A stretch of DNA of 64,000 nt from Brevibacillus antibioticus (GTDB lineage Bacteria > Bacillota > Bacilli > Brevibacillales > Brevibacillaceae), in assembly GCF_005217615.1 (NCBI RefSeq), contig NZ_SZNK01000001.1, positions 3,864,001 through 3,928,000 of the forward strand, written 5' to 3'. Under the pieces are notes generated by a model. That model was not told the origin of the DNA, made no database searches, and saw only the letters and a list, made by a program, of their open reading frames with translations. The position numbers and the translations under genes are program-made. Below, in pieces: positions 49,782 through 59,582 of this stretch (the stretch's first letter is position 1; every line of letters starts with the position of its first letter).

Positions 49782-51107
49782 CTAAAAAAGCAAGAAGCCT
49801 AAGCTGATAATGGCGCCTGTCACGATCAACATCATCAAGCAGTAGCCCATAATATCCCGCGCACCCAATCCAGCAAGAGCCAGTACAGGTAATGCCCAGA
49901 ATGGCTGAATCAAGTTCGTCCACGCATCCCCCCAAGCAATGGCCATCGCTACTTTTGCATGGGGAACGCCCAGCTCAGTGGCGACAGGCAGCATGATTGG
50001 TCCCTGTACTGCCCATTGCCCTCCACCAGAAGGAATAAATACGTTCAATAAGCCTGCACTCAAAAACGTGAACAGCGGGAAGGTAGTAGGCGTCGAGATA
50101 CTGATAAACCATTGAGAGATACTCGCTGCCAGTCCTGAAGCTGTCATCATCCCGATAATACCTGCATAAAACGGGAACTGTACAACGATCCCTGTCGTGG
50201 TTTTCACCGCTTCATGCATGGCATCCAAAAACTTGCGCGGTGTCCCATGAAGGAGTATACCCAGAAACAAGAAGCCCATGATGACGACATCCAAATTCAA
50301 CTTAAAGCCTTTATCAGCAAAATAGTAAATCAAATAAATAATTCCGAGTGCGGAAACAAGAACCGAGATCAAACGGCTGTTTTCCATTTTGGAAGCAGGA
50401 GTATTGTCGACTTCATAATCAGTAGCAGCAGCCATTTCTTGTTGCGATTTCCCTTCTCCCTTGAATACAATCGTATCTTTTTCGGTAGGCATCATGAATC
50501 TGTTCACAATCGGGAGGATAATCATGATCGCGGCCACAATGGTCAGATTCATGGCTGAAAACATCGTTTCCGAGGTAGGAATGACACCGATGATGTTTTC
50601 TAGGCTATGCTTTTCAGTAGCGATCGTCAATGGAACAGAGCCAGCAAGTCCTCCGTGCCAGACGACAAATCCACCATATGCACTGGCAACTAGCAATCGG
50701 TAGTCTACCTTTTCCACTTGATTGGCAAGAACGCGTGCCAATAGCGCACTGATCACAAGCCCAAATCCCCAATTGATCCAGTTCGCCACACAGGAAACCA
50801 ATGTGACGAGTACAATCGCTTGACCTGGCGTCTTTGCCAGTGATCCCAAGGCATTCAAGCCACGCTTACAAATATTCGTACTGGCTAGCGTATGACCCGT
50901 AATCAAGATCAAGACCATTTGCATCGTAAAGCTGAGTAAACTCCAGAAGCCGCCTCCCCAATAGTTGACCATTTCCAGCGGCGTTTTGCCATTGACGATG
51001 ATCCCGGCAACAAACACGAGAAAGGTCAAAATGACTGCAAATAAAAAGGCGTCTGGCAAATAGCGTTGCACCATGCGGACTGAAGCGTTCGTTAAGGCTT
51101 GAAACAC
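49782..51107 (-). CDS. Short-chain fatty acid transporter (AtoE family)
   Basis: 441 residues, about 12 membrane segments. Typical AtoE stretches are RYLPDAFLFAVILTF, NWGFGLVISALLARVLA, YGGFVVWHGGLAGSVPL and NVFIPSGGGQWAVQGPIM. Imports butyrate or acetoacetate-like acids. A sigma-54 promoter lies upstream and an AtoSC-like two-component system is encoded just beyond, so induction by short-chain acids is likely. The acetoacetate-degradation genes are not in the window. Confidence 0.9.
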   Translation of the reverse strand: MFQALTNASVRMVQRYLPDAFLFAVILTFLVFVAGIIVNGKTPLEMVNYWGGGFWSLLSFTMQMVLILITGHTLASTNICKRGLNALGSLAKTPGQAIVLVTLVSCVANWINWGFGLVISALLARVLANQVEKVDYRLLVASAYGGFVVWHGGLAGSVPLTIATEKHSLENIIGVIPTSETMFSAMNLTIVAAIMIILPIVNRFMMPTEKDTIVFKGEGKSQQEMAAATDYEVDNTPASKMENSRLISVLVSALGIIYLIYYFADKGFKLNLDVVIMGFLFLGILLHGTPRKFLDAMHEAVKTTTGIVVQFPFYAGIIGMMTASGLAASISQWFISISTPTTFPLFTFLSAGLLNVFIPSGGGQWAVQGPIMLPVATELGVPHAKVAMAIAWGDAWTNLIQPFWALPVLALAGLGARDIMGYCLMMLIVTGAIISLGFLLF

Positions 51108-51155
51108 ATTTTCATCCCCTTTTCAAAAAGCATTCGTGTACTTGTGCTTTCGATA

Positions 51156-51173
51156 TAGCAAGAGGGATGCCAA
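51156..51173 (-). promoter_or_regulatory. Sigma-54 promoter of the AtoE-type transporter gene
   Basis: Minus strand TTGGCATCCCTCTTGCTA: TGGCAT-N5-TTGCT with GG and GC doublets 10 bp apart. Direct repeats TTTCAAA at 51180 and 51201, 21 bp apart, lie just upstream and might be activator sites. Confidence 0.85.
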
Positions 51174-51272
51174 TCTGTATTTCAAAGGAAATGAATGCGT
51201 TTTCAAAATAATTGCTCCGTCATGCTGACTACTTTTTGCACAGGATGATACTTGTTTGCGCACATCGGGCGA

Positions 51273-52676
51273 TTAGTCTTTTACATCCATTGTCGAATCC
51301 AATCCGTACATTTGCAGCTTGTAGAGCAGTGCCCGCCGCGATATGCCCAGTCTTTTCGCTGTCTGTAGCTTGTTACCGCGTTCTTTTCGCAAAGCATGGA
51401 CAATGGCTTCCTGCTCGACCTGGGCAATGATTTCCCGCATTGTTCGCCCTTCATAGCTCATTTTGCCATGGCCTTTGGTTAGTTCACTTACCGCGTTTTC
51501 CTGAATGGGGGATAAGACATGCTCTTGGTCAATAACTACTCCTCTGGTCAAAATAACAGCTCGTTCGATCGTATTCTCTAGCTGACGCACATTGCCTGGC
51601 CAGTGATAGGCGATCAGCGCTTCAGTGGCAGCAACGGACAAGCAGAGGTCATGTTTCCCTGCCTCTTTTCCATATTTGGCGAGAAAGTGACGGATTAACA
51701 GAGGAATGTCCTCTTTTCGCTCTCGAAGCGGCGGCATGCGAATTGGAACGACATTGAGCCGGTAGTAAAGGTCTTCACGAAAAAGCTCCTGGCGAATTCT
51801 TTCCTGCAAGTCACGGTTAGTGGCTGCAATCACGCGTACGTCAACTGTGACAGCCTCGATGCCCCCTACCCGAATAAATACGCGATCCTGCAAAACCCGC
51901 AGCAGTTTTACCTGTAAAGAAAGGCTCAGCTCTCCCACTTCGTCCAGGAACAACGTACCCCCATTTGCCAGTTCAAATAGTCCTTGCTTGCGATGAATGG
52001 CACCTGTAAATGCTCCTCGTTCATATCCAAATAACTCACTCTCCAGCAAATTTTCAGGAATCGCGCCGCAATTGACAGGAATGAGCGGCTTATCTGCCCG
52101 CGGGCTGTTGGCATGTATCGCTCTGGCAATAAGCTCTTTGCCTGTCCCGCTCTCCCCTTCAATCAAAACAGTAGCTTTAGACATCGCTACTTTTCCCACC
52201 AGCTTGTACACGTTTTGCATAGCCGGGCTCAGACCAATCAAGCTGGTTCCGCTTGGATTGGCTTGGTCTTCCTGTATGACTTGCCCGACTTCACCTTGCT
52301 CAAATAGCTCTCCCTGTGTAAGTGCATGAGCAACGACTTGTTTGACCTGCCCCAAGTCGAATGGCTTTTGCACATAATCAAATGCTCCTAGCTTCATTGC
52401 CTCCATGACATCACTGGCGGAACCATAGGCAGTCATCATCACGACTCTCGGGAGCCTTCCCTTTCTCTCGTTCAGGCGGCGCAACGTATCCATACCATTT
52501 ATATGAGGCATACGCAGATCCAAAAGCATGACTTGCGGGCAAAAGCGCTCGACCTGCTCCAAGGCTTCCGTCCCACTGCCAGCCTCCATCAGCTCGTATC
52601 CCATTTTGCGCAGCGTAGTCGACAATGCCTTTCTCACATTAGCCTCGTCGTCAACGATCAGCACTCTGCTCGTCAT
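51273..52676 (-). CDS. NtrC-family response regulator (AtoC-like)
   Basis: 467 residues: receiver (about 1-120, Asp53 in [10 protein letters not shown]), sigma-54 interaction domain (about 145-380) with Walker A GESGTGKE, the GAFTGA loop and [10 protein letters not shown], and a Fis HTH at the end ([20 protein letters not shown]). ATG 52676 with AAAGGAGG six nucleotides upstream and sharing a base with the kinase stop. Expected to activate the sigma-54 promoter of the transporter gene when phosphorylated. Confidence 0.93.
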   Translation of the reverse strand: MTSRVLIVDDEANVRKALSTTLRKMGYELMEAGSGTEALEQVERFCPQVMLLDLRMPHINGMDTLRRLNERKGRLPRVVMMTAYGSASDVMEAMKLGAFDYVQKPFDLGQVKQVVAHALTQGELFEQGEVGQVIQEDQANPSGTSLIGLSPAMQNVYKLVGKVAMSKATVLIEGESGTGKELIARAIHANSPRADKPLIPVNCGAIPENLLESELFGYERGAFTGAIHRKQGLFELANGGTLFLDEVGELSLSLQVKLLRVLQDRVFIRVGGIEAVTVDVRVIAATNRDLQERIRQELFREDLYYRLNVVPIRMPPLRERKEDIPLLIRHFLAKYGKEAGKHDLCLSVAATEALIAYHWPGNVRQLENTIERAVILTRGVVIDQEHVLSPIQENAVSELTKGHGKMSYEGRTMREIIAQVEQEAIVHALRKERGNKLQTAKRLGISRRALLYKLQMYGLDSTMDVKD

Positions 52677-54499
52677 CACAATCCTCCTTTTGCCCGAATC
52701 GGCAGCACGACAGTGAAACAGACACCTTCGGGGGTATTTTGCGCGAAAATATGTCCGCCATACGCTTGCACGATCCGTTGGGAAAGCGCCAGTCCAAGTC
52801 CCGTACCTGTTTGCTTGGTTGTGAAAAACGGCTCGAATACAGCCAGCAGGTTTTCTTCCGCAATAGGCGGACCTTCATTTGTTACCTGGACATGTACATC
52901 ATTATCTATGTTTTTGATTTCAATTTGGATACGACCTTCCATTGGTTTTGCTTGCAACGCATTTTGCAATATATTCAAAAACACTTGCTTTAACAACTCC
53001 GGTGAAGACATCACGACCGGAATAGCCTCCTCACATACGAGCTGTACAATTACCCCGCAATAGCCCTCGACATGTTCCATCAGCTTGAGTGTGTGATGGA
53101 TTACCTCTTGCACGCGAACAGGTACATTCAACTCTTCATTGGGACGAGCAAATAACAAGAGCTCGTCAGCAAAACGGTTCAGACGCTCGACTTCCTCCAC
53201 AATAATCTCTGTGTATTCCCGAGAGTCATGGTCTTTTGGCCATTCCTCCTCGATGATCTGGGCGAACGCTTTGATAGCTGTCAATGGATTGCGTACCTCA
53301 TGTGCAATACTCGTCGCCCACTCACCTATGACTGCGAGTCGTTCTGCCTGAGCCAGTCTAGACTCCATCCTCCGCCATTGCGTACGATCCTCCAGAACGA
53401 CGATAGCCCCCAGTACTTCATCCGCCGTCTTTTTCCAAATAGAAGAGCTGACCTTAAGCCAGAGCACGCCTCTGTCCGGATGCTGATGGCGCCACATAGC
53501 ATCACGGATGGCTCGACCGTTTTGCAGCGTATCCAACAGAATATGTAGGAAAGGCTCGCTCTCTGTGAAGACCTCCGTGTAATGCATCCCCTTTGCTCTA
53601 CTAGACTTGAAGCCAATCATATGTATCGCTGTCTCATTCCAAGCAATCAGATGCCCACTTTGATTCAACGCGAGGACCCCACTATCCATGCTATTCATGA
53701 TCGTCTCCGTGTGGGTACGGCTAGCCTGCAAATCACTTGCAAGATTGTTAATCGCACCTGTAATTTCTCCAGGCTCACCGTCCATGCTTTTCAAACGAAA
53801 GGAAAGGTCTTGGCTAAGCCGCTTCAGCCCTGACTTGATCTCTGACAAAATCACTTCAAAGCGATGAACGAGCAAACCGCTGGCCGCTGCTGCGATCATA
53901 CAGCCAATGCCCAAAATCGCATAAATGCTTTGTCGCATATCCGCGAGTTGTATATCAATCGTAGACATGAGTTCATTCGCCCATGCATAGCCGATCACTT
54001 GATCATTGCGAATGAGTGGAACCATGGCGTTCATGATGTTGCCACGGACTTGTTCGCCGATCACTACATCAATCTGCCGCGTCTGCATGACACTGCGACC
54101 CGGATGGGTTTCGCTAATCGATTGTCCTATGTACAAGCTCATTTCATTGCTGGGTCCATACGTCACGATGGAATCGAGAGCTTCGGAATAATAGCCGACG
54201 CCAATTCCCGGATGCGCCAGAGCAATACGATCTGTAAGCGGTTGCATCTTCTCGTTTAATTCTTGGAGCTTGTACTCTTTTTCCGCCTTTTTTAATCCCG
54301 CTTCCATGACGGTAGTGTCAAAATCCTTCGACAGCGCAAAATCCAGTTGCTGCGTAATGGCGATTAGCTTCTGTTTCTTTTCCGCCAATAAAGCCTGCTC
54401 TGCCGATTTTATCAATACTATTCCGGTAATGATAATTGGTAAAACAGTGACGACAACGACAGCTACAACAAAACGTATGCGGTACAGATATGTTTTCAT
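52676..54499 (-). CDS. Membrane sensor histidine kinase (AtoS-like)
   Basis: 607 residues: TM1 about 10-31, extracytoplasmic sensor about 32-190, TM2 about 191-211, HAMP, PAS (about 265-375), H box with His400 in ATSIAHEVRNPLTAIK, and ATPase domain (NILQNALQAK, GTGLGLALSQRI). The layout equals E. coli AtoS. Coupled to the response regulator by overlapping stop and start (TGATG). Confidence 0.92.
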   Translation of the reverse strand: MKTYLYRIRFVVAVVVVTVLPIIITGIVLIKSAEQALLAEKKQKLIAITQQLDFALSKDFDTTVMEAGLKKAEKEYKLQELNEKMQPLTDRIALAHPGIGVGYYSEALDSIVTYGPSNEMSLYIGQSISETHPGRSVMQTRQIDVVIGEQVRGNIMNAMVPLIRNDQVIGYAWANELMSTIDIQLADMRQSIYAILGIGCMIAAAASGLLVHRFEVILSEIKSGLKRLSQDLSFRLKSMDGEPGEITGAINNLASDLQASRTHTETIMNSMDSGVLALNQSGHLIAWNETAIHMIGFKSSRAKGMHYTEVFTESEPFLHILLDTLQNGRAIRDAMWRHQHPDRGVLWLKVSSSIWKKTADEVLGAIVVLEDRTQWRRMESRLAQAERLAVIGEWATSIAHEVRNPLTAIKAFAQIIEEEWPKDHDSREYTEIIVEEVERLNRFADELLLFARPNEELNVPVRVQEVIHHTLKLMEHVEGYCGVIVQLVCEEAIPVVMSSPELLKQVFLNILQNALQAKPMEGRIQIEIKNIDNDVHVQVTNEGPPIAEENLLAVFEPFFTTKQTGTGLGLALSQRIVQAYGGHIFAQNTPEGVCFTVVLPIRAKGGL

Positions 54500-54567
54500 T
54501 GCAAATGTCCTCCTTATGGTATTCTAACATACAGAAGCATCACACACAGGAAGAGAGGAACGTGCAT

Positions 54568-55038
54568 ATGACAACAGTGTTGTTCGTTTGTCTGGGCAAT
54601 ATTTGTCGCTCACCCATGGCCGAAGCCGTATTTCGCCATCTCGTAGAGGCGGAGGGATTGGCAGGGGAAATCTCCATCGATTCAGCGGGGATTGGTGGCT
54701 GGCACGCGGGGGAACCTCCACACAAAGGTACACAAAAGGTATTGACCGAGAATGGGATCGCGCATGATACATTGCGTGCTCGCCAAATTATCACACAGGA
54801 CTTCTCCGAGTACGAATACATCGTCTGCATGGATGAAGAAAATTTGTCCGCACTCAAGCAGATGGCGCCGTCAGCAAAAAAGGTGTATCGCCTGCTCGAC
54901 TTTGCTGATTCTGCCCAGGAACAAAATGTGGAGGACCCTTATTATACGGGGCGATTCACGTATGTGTATGACCTCGTGAATGCGGGTTGTCGCGGGCTCT
55001 TGAACGAAATCAAAAACAATATCGCAAAAAAGGGATAG
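54568..55038 (+). CDS. Low-molecular-weight protein tyrosine phosphatase
   Basis: 156 residues. Active-site loop CLGNICRSP (Cys8, Arg14) at the N-terminus and the general-acid Asp in VEDPYYTG near residue 121. Dephosphorylates protein tyrosine, or arginine in the YwlE branch; here the T-to-I position of the loop is Ile (GNICRS), which favours a tyrosine phosphatase. SD GAGAGG upstream. Confidence 0.9.
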   Translation: MTTVLFVCLGNICRSPMAEAVFRHLVEAEGLAGEISIDSAGIGGWHAGEPPHKGTQKVLTENGIAHDTLRARQIITQDFSEYEYIVCMDEENLSALKQMAPSAKKVYRLLDFADSAQEQNVEDPYYTGRFTYVYDLVNAGCRGLLNEIKNNIAKKG

Positions 55039-55064
55039 CCCGTCATCTGGGCTATCCCTTTTCC
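55030..55064. terminator. Terminator between convergent genes
   Basis: AAGGGATAGCCC and GGGCTATCCCTT, 12-bp stem overlapping the phosphatase stop; T-run on the plus strand. Confidence 0.85.
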
Positions 55065-55874
55065 TTATACAGCGACCGTCTCCTTCTCCTGCAATCTTGC
55101 CAGCCAGCTCTTCGTACTCGCAATCAAGCGTTTGTAGCTGTCTGCCGAGGAAAAGGTATGGTCTCCTCCGACTACTACTTCTGTTTCGCAGCTCCCGCGT
55201 CTCCGCAGATGTAGCTCTCGCTCATAATGAAACATCGCATCCACCGCAATGACGTCATCCCGATTGCCATGCAGGATTAACACATCTCCCTCAAACTGCT
55301 TTGCTTGACGGAGCGGCAGAGCGGTACCCAGCGACTGAAAAAAGCGCTTCTCCAATCCATAGCCCAAATGATCCGTTTTGCCATAGGAAAGTGCTTCCTT
55401 GTATTCCTTTTCCCCCACGATCCGAATGATATCGTCGAAGGGACGTGCTACTGGTGCCCATAGGATGAGCGAGTGTATTCGTTTATCCTGGCTCGCTGTC
55501 AGTACGCTGACCGCCCCACCCAAACTATGCCCTAACAGGCACACACGCTCCTGATCTACCTGTTCCAGCGTGAAAACATGGCCGAGAACATCACGAGTTT
55601 GCGCAAGCAGGACATCCAAACCACCTGCCCCATAATCGCCGTCGCTTTCCCCGCAGCCTCCGTAATCGAAGCGCAGTACGCCAAAACCGTGTGCGGCTAA
55701 TTCTCTGGCAGCTTTTACAAACAAGCGGTTCACTCCAATCCGACTGCCGATAAAGCCATGGCAAATGACAACCAACGGGTATTTCACTCTGGTCTTGCCT
55801 GTTGTGCATGTAGGTTCATGCAGGGTAGCCGTCAACGAAATCGTGTCGCTAGGTATTTGCAAAATCCGTTCCAA
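55065..55874 (-). CDS. Alpha/beta-hydrolase, serine esterase type
   Basis: 269 residues. Nucleophile Ser117 in LLGHSLGGAVS, Asp in LILHGNRDDVI, His in VVGGDHTFSS; oxyanion region ICHGFIGSRIG. Probably cytoplasmic, with acyl-ester substrate unknown. TTG 55874 is chosen as start, six nucleotides after GAGGTGA; the GTG three codons upstream lies inside that SD. Confidence 0.88.
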   Translation of the reverse strand: MERILQIPSDTISLTATLHEPTCTTGKTRVKYPLVVICHGFIGSRIGVNRLFVKAARELAAHGFGVLRFDYGGCGESDGDYGAGGLDVLLAQTRDVLGHVFTLEQVDQERVCLLGHSLGGAVSVLTASQDKRIHSLILWAPVARPFDDIIRIVGEKEYKEALSYGKTDHLGYGLEKRFFQSLGTALPLRQAKQFEGDVLILHGNRDDVIAVDAMFHYERELHLRRRGSCETEVVVGGDHTFSSADSYKRLIASTKSWLARLQEKETVAV

Positions 55875-56086
55875 AGAACTCACCTCTTTTATTGTTAGTA
55901 TTCCGAGCTGTTTACTTAGTTATTATGTTTATTATCTGCATTTTCATGAACGCTGTCAAGATGAACCAGAAAACTCAATGAAAAATCATCCCGCACCGTT
56001 TATGATGGAAGGGAACGAGGCGCAACATAAGAATGCTTGCTTTGCTGGAGCTGTTGCACCGAAGATAGAATTGTGAGGAGAAAACT

Positions 56087-56476
56087 ATGTCCGACTTGCG
56101 GAAAGAAACCTTGGAAAAAATAAAAAACGGTGATTTCAACTGTTCCAAGGAGCTGACCTTGTCTATGTTCAGCGGAAAATGGAAAGTCGTGATCCTGTGG
56201 CATTTAGGGGTAGAAGGCCCGCATCGCTTCAGCGAGCTGCAACGGCTATTCCCAAAAATCACACATAAAATGCTAACGAATCAGTTAAAAGAGCTAATCG
56301 AAGACGGGATTGTTCACCGGGAAGTATTCCCTGAGGTTCCCCCACGCGTGGAGTATTCCATGACGGAGTTGGGGATGACTTTATTGCCCATTGTAGAAAT
56401 GATGTATGAGTGGGGCGAAATGCGAATGGGGCAGTTGAAGCTGGAATTGGGGGAGGCGTCTGAGTCGTCTGTCTAG
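56087..56476 (+). CDS. HxlR-family transcriptional regulator
   Basis: 129 residues. [20 protein letters not shown] carries the family's conserved Cys (Cys19) used by some members to sense oxidants or electrophiles; HTH follows ([20 protein letters not shown]). Divergent from the hydrolase gene, 212 bp apart. SD GAGGAG. Repeat B2 begins 13 bp after the stop codon. Confidence 0.9.
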   Translation: MSDLRKETLEKIKNGDFNCSKELTLSMFSGKWKVVILWHLGVEGPHRFSELQRLFPKITHKMLTNQLKELIEDGIVHREVFPEVPPRVEYSMTELGMTLLPIVEMMYEWGEMRMGQLKLELGEASESSV

Positions 56477-56489
56477 CTGTTGTGGTGGG

Positions 56490-56693
56490 GAGGAAACAGG
56501 AGAAAACGCTCAGCTTCTTGGAACACCTGCGGGGAAGCTGGGGTGCCCGGCTCCGTGAAAAAAAGAGAAACCGCGTCCAAAGTCGACTGTTCAGGATGTG
56601 TCTCAGAGGTGGACGCTAAAGGCAGTTTCTCTTTTTTTCACTGCGCCTCGGTAGGTGTGTCCAAAGATCTTCGCTTATTTCTCCTGTTTCCTC
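56490..56693 (+). repeat. Family B structured repeat, copy B2
   Basis: Outer stem 56490-56506 with 56678-56693 (GAGGAAACAGGAGAAA / TTTCTCCTGTTTCCTC). Middle stem 56535-56551 with 56625-56641, 17 bp perfect (GTGAAAAAAAGAGAAAC). Inner stem GCGTCCA/TGGACGC around TTCAGGATGTGT. Compared with B1 the outer arms, inner loop and GATCTTCGCTT are the same while the middle stem differs at paired positions. Lies between the convergent hxlR-like and motB genes. Confidence 0.9.
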
Positions 56694-56780
56694 TGCGAAC
56701 TGTTCGGGATTCCACCTTCTTTTAATAAAAAGAAATAGACCTCTTGAATGCTGCTTTCAAGAAGTAAACACTAGCTGCTT

Positions 56781-56984
56781 GGGAAGAAGCACATTTCCAG
56801 TCCTAGCTCCTCTGGAGCCCTACCAAGCTCCGAAATAAATGGCGGGGGTTTTCAGCTTCAACCTCTGAGATTACCTCTTCGAAACTCTACTTTTGAAGCG
56901 CTCCCGACATTTATTTCGGAGCGGACAGCTCAATCACGCAGTAGGGCGTAGGCCGAAGCGTAGACTGGAAATGGGCTTCTTCCC
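56781..56984 (+). repeat. Family A structured repeat, copy A3
   Basis: Outer stem 56781-56802 with 56963-56984 (one mismatch), middle stem 56827-56846 with 56903-56922 (GCTCCGAAATAAATG in the arm, one mismatch), inner GCTTCAA/TTGAAGC. Loop TTTTCAGCTTCAACCTCTGA is identical to A1, and GGGCGTAGGCCGAAGCGTAG recurs. In the middle stem two G-C pairs of A1 are replaced by A-T pairs. Follows B2 by 87 bp. Confidence 0.9.
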
Positions 56985-57011
56985 CTCCACTACAGCTACT
57001 ATAAACAAAAA

Positions 57012-57048
57012 CAAAAAAGGATAGCCTCCCGAGGAAGCTATCCTTTTA
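57012..57048 (-). terminator. Terminator of motAB
   Basis: Minus strand: AAAAGGATAG and CTATCCTTTT, followed by TTG-TTTTT. Confidence 0.8.
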
Positions 57049-57052
57049 GTTA

Positions 57053-57862
57053 TTACGGATTCACACTATTTTTCGGAGGAGAAGCCAGATCACGGAGGAT
57101 CGCTACCTCTACCCGTCTGTTTTTCGCTCTGCCATCTGCCGTCGTATTCGGCGCTACCGGATGATATTCTCCCAAGCCTGTCGCGCTGAATTTCGTCGGG
57201 TCTAGATTCTTGTTTTCCAGAAGCACCTTCAAGAAGTTAACTGAACGTTTGGCACTGAGATCCCAGTTGGATGGGAACTCTGCACGGCGAATCGGCACAT
57301 TGTCCGTATGACCAGTTACGGTCACTTTTTTCGGGTGCGGCACCAGCATTCCTGCCATTTCAGAGGCAAGCTTTCTCGCTTCCGGTTTCAGATCAGCTTT
57401 ACCGGAGTCAAACAACGCATTGTCCAAAATGGTGATCAGCAGTCCTTCTTCGGTCAGCTTGGTTTGGAGCTTGTCCTGCAGCTTGTTTTGCTGAATGTAT
57501 CCGTCCAGCTTTGTCTGTAGCTTTTTCAAGTCCTCTGTCTCTTTGCGGACCGCTTCTTCCAGACGCTTTTCTTCTTCTGTCTTCTGTTTTTCTGCTTCCT
57601 GTGCGCCTTTGTGCAAGGTTTGCTGTTGAAGCTGCGGGTCTAGGGGTACCGGGCTTGGGTAGTTCATGACTCCCGTACCGCCGTTGATTGCAACGCTGAA
57701 GGACCGAACCATTTGGTCGAACTTCTTCGCATCCATCTCGCTAGAGGCGAACAACACGATAAACAAAGCAAGCAGAAGGGTAAGCAAGTCCGCGTATGGA
57801 ATTAGCCAAGACTCGTCCATATGCTCTTCATGATGAGCATGTCTCTTTGGTCGCTTAGCCAT
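57053..57862 (-). CDS. motB: Flagellar motor protein MotB
   Basis: 269 residues. Single membrane helix at about 18-40 with the proton-carrying Asp25 in IPYADLLTLL; a coiled-coil plug/linker (about 75-140) and an OmpA-like peptidoglycan-binding domain (about 145-255, TGHTDNVPIRRAEFPSNWDL, SATGLGEYHPV). Stator subunit that anchors MotA to the cell wall. Overlaps motA by 8 bp. Confidence 0.94.
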   Translation of the reverse strand: MAKRPKRHAHHEEHMDESWLIPYADLLTLLLALFIVLFASSEMDAKKFDQMVRSFSVAINGGTGVMNYPSPVPLDPQLQQQTLHKGAQEAEKQKTEEEKRLEEAVRKETEDLKKLQTKLDGYIQQNKLQDKLQTKLTEEGLLITILDNALFDSGKADLKPEARKLASEMAGMLVPHPKKVTVTGHTDNVPIRRAEFPSNWDLSAKRSVNFLKVLLENKNLDPTKFSATGLGEYHPVAPNTTADGRAKNRRVEVAILRDLASPPKNSVNP

Positions 57863-58670
57863 TTACCGCAGCTCCTTCCTCCCTCTTCTCTTCCTTCATT
57901 TCTTCTTTCATTTCCGCACGCTCTTTGTACGGAATGTAAACCAGCAGCTTTTGCTCAATCGCAGTCGGGGATACACCCGCTTGAATGGAAAGCAATCCTT
58001 CGACCATGATTTTTTTGATTTCGATTTCTGCCTTTGATTTCCGTTTGAGCTTGGTCGCGAACGGATGCCATAAAACGTAACCCGTGAAAATACCGAGCAA
58101 CGTAGCTACGAACGCAGCCGCAATCGATATACCCAATGCATCGATGTCACTCAAGTTACCCAAGGCTGCAATCAGACCGACAACCGCACCCAGTACCCCG
58201 AGAGTCGGAGCGTAGCTTCCCGCTTGGCTAAAGACGAGTGCCCCTGCCTGATGGCGCTCTTCAATGGCGTGAATTTCTTCATTCAGAACATCGCGAACAA
58301 AATCCGGTTCTCCACCATCAATGATCATCTTCATGCCGTTACGCAGAAATGGATCTTGAATCTCATCAGAAGTGTTTTCCAGTGCAAGCAATCCTTCGCG
58401 ACGAGCGATGGAAGCCCAGTTCATAAACTGACCGATCAATTCTCTTTTTTCAGGGAGCTTTTTTTCTTTAAAAATTATCTTGAAAAGAGCAGGAATACGC
58501 TTGATTTCCGACATGGGAAATGCGTTGAAAAGGGCAGCAATAGTACCTACGATGATGATCATAATTGCTGCTGGATTCAGTAATGACATGGGACTTGCAT
58601 GCTTCAAGATCATCCCGACCACTACTGCGACAATACCTAAAACTATACCTATCAAGGTAGACTTTTCCAT
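57855..58670 (-). CDS. motA: Flagellar motor protein MotA
   Basis: 271 residues. Four membrane helices, large cytoplasmic loop with LIGQFMNWASIARREGLLAL, and GVLGAVVGLIAALGNL / ISIAAAFVATLLGIFTGYVL of the ion channel. Together with MotB it forms the stator that drives flagellar rotation by ion flow. Start ATG 58670 with GGGAG upstream. C-terminal tail is Glu/Lys-rich. Confidence 0.94.
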   Translation of the reverse strand: MEKSTLIGIVLGIVAVVVGMILKHASPMSLLNPAAIMIIIVGTIAALFNAFPMSEIKRIPALFKIIFKEKKLPEKRELIGQFMNWASIARREGLLALENTSDEIQDPFLRNGMKMIIDGGEPDFVRDVLNEEIHAIEERHQAGALVFSQAGSYAPTLGVLGAVVGLIAALGNLSDIDALGISIAAAFVATLLGIFTGYVLWHPFATKLKRKSKAEIEIKKIMVEGLLSIQAGVSPTAIEQKLLVYIPYKERAEMKEEMKEEKREEGAAVNG

Positions 58671-58761
58671 CGTGACACTCCCTACTTCCATAATCGAAAT
58701 CTATCTATATATGGTTTCGGAATTTTTGCTCTCACTTGTGAGGCTTTTTGAAAAAAACCGC

Positions 58762-59493
58762 TCATCCGAACGACTGAACTAGTCCAATCATAACCAAAAG
58801 TCCTAGGATGAACGAAAAAGTCGCGGAACGAGCATGACCATCTCCATGACTTTCGGGGATGAGCTCCTTGTAAACGATAAACAGCATCGCGCCTGCGGCA
58901 AAAGAAAGGCCGTATGGTACGAGCCCATGTACAAAAGAGGTCAGGTAATAGCCACAAATCCCAGAGATGATTTCGACTGCTCCGGTCATCGTAGCCAAAA
59001 TAAACGCCTTGAGACGACTGACCCTTTGATTAATTAGAAAAAGCGCCACTAGGAAGCCTTCTGGTGCATTTTGCAGACCGATTGCAAAAGAAATCAGGCC
59101 ACCCAAGCCGGACTGTTCACTCGAATAGCTCACGCCAACGGACAAGCCCTCTGGAATATTGTGCAAGGTAATCGCGGACAAAATCAGCAGCGATTGCGAA
59201 TCCATCGAAATGTTGATTCTCGTATGCTCCAGATCGATATGCGGGACGATGCTTTCCAACACCGTAAGCAGCAATGTTCCGGTAAGCACTCCCAAACAAA
59301 CGATTATAAATGGCGCGCTCTGAAGTGCCTGTGGGATCAGACTGAATGTCGAGGCAGCCACCATAATTCCAGCCGTAAACGCCAACAATATATCCCGCCA
59401 TCGATGTGACACCGACTTGAAGAAAAGGATAGGCAAGGCGCCTACACCAGTAGCCATGGCAGAAAGAAAGCTACCTATCAGTAGTTGTTCCAT
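58762..59493 (-). CDS. ZIP-family metal transporter
   Basis: 243 residues, about eight membrane segments. TM4 HNIPEGLSVGV and TM5 QNAPEGFLVALFL form the binuclear metal site; the second His of the usual HNxPEG in TM5 is replaced by Gln-Asn. KELIPESHGDGH lies in the loop before TM8. Imports Zn2+ or related ions. Single gene. Confidence 0.9.
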   Translation of the reverse strand: MEQLLIGSFLSAMATGVGALPILFFKSVSHRWRDILLAFTAGIMVAASTFSLIPQALQSAPFIIVCLGVLTGTLLLTVLESIVPHIDLEHTRINISMDSQSLLILSAITLHNIPEGLSVGVSYSSEQSGLGGLISFAIGLQNAPEGFLVALFLINQRVSRLKAFILATMTGAVEIISGICGYYLTSFVHGLVPYGLSFAAGAMLFIVYKELIPESHGDGHARSATFSFILGLLVMIGLVQSFG

Positions 59494-59582
59494 GTGTGTT
59501 CCTCCACGTAATAATGCCGCTCTTCAGATGATACCATTTAGGCTCACGTAAAAAGATATCCGGAACAAACGGCCTTCTACTA

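Noticed and set aside
58671..58740. Sigma-D promoter before motA
   Set aside because: No TAAA-N15-GCCGATAT match could be aligned; only AT-rich DNA is seen.
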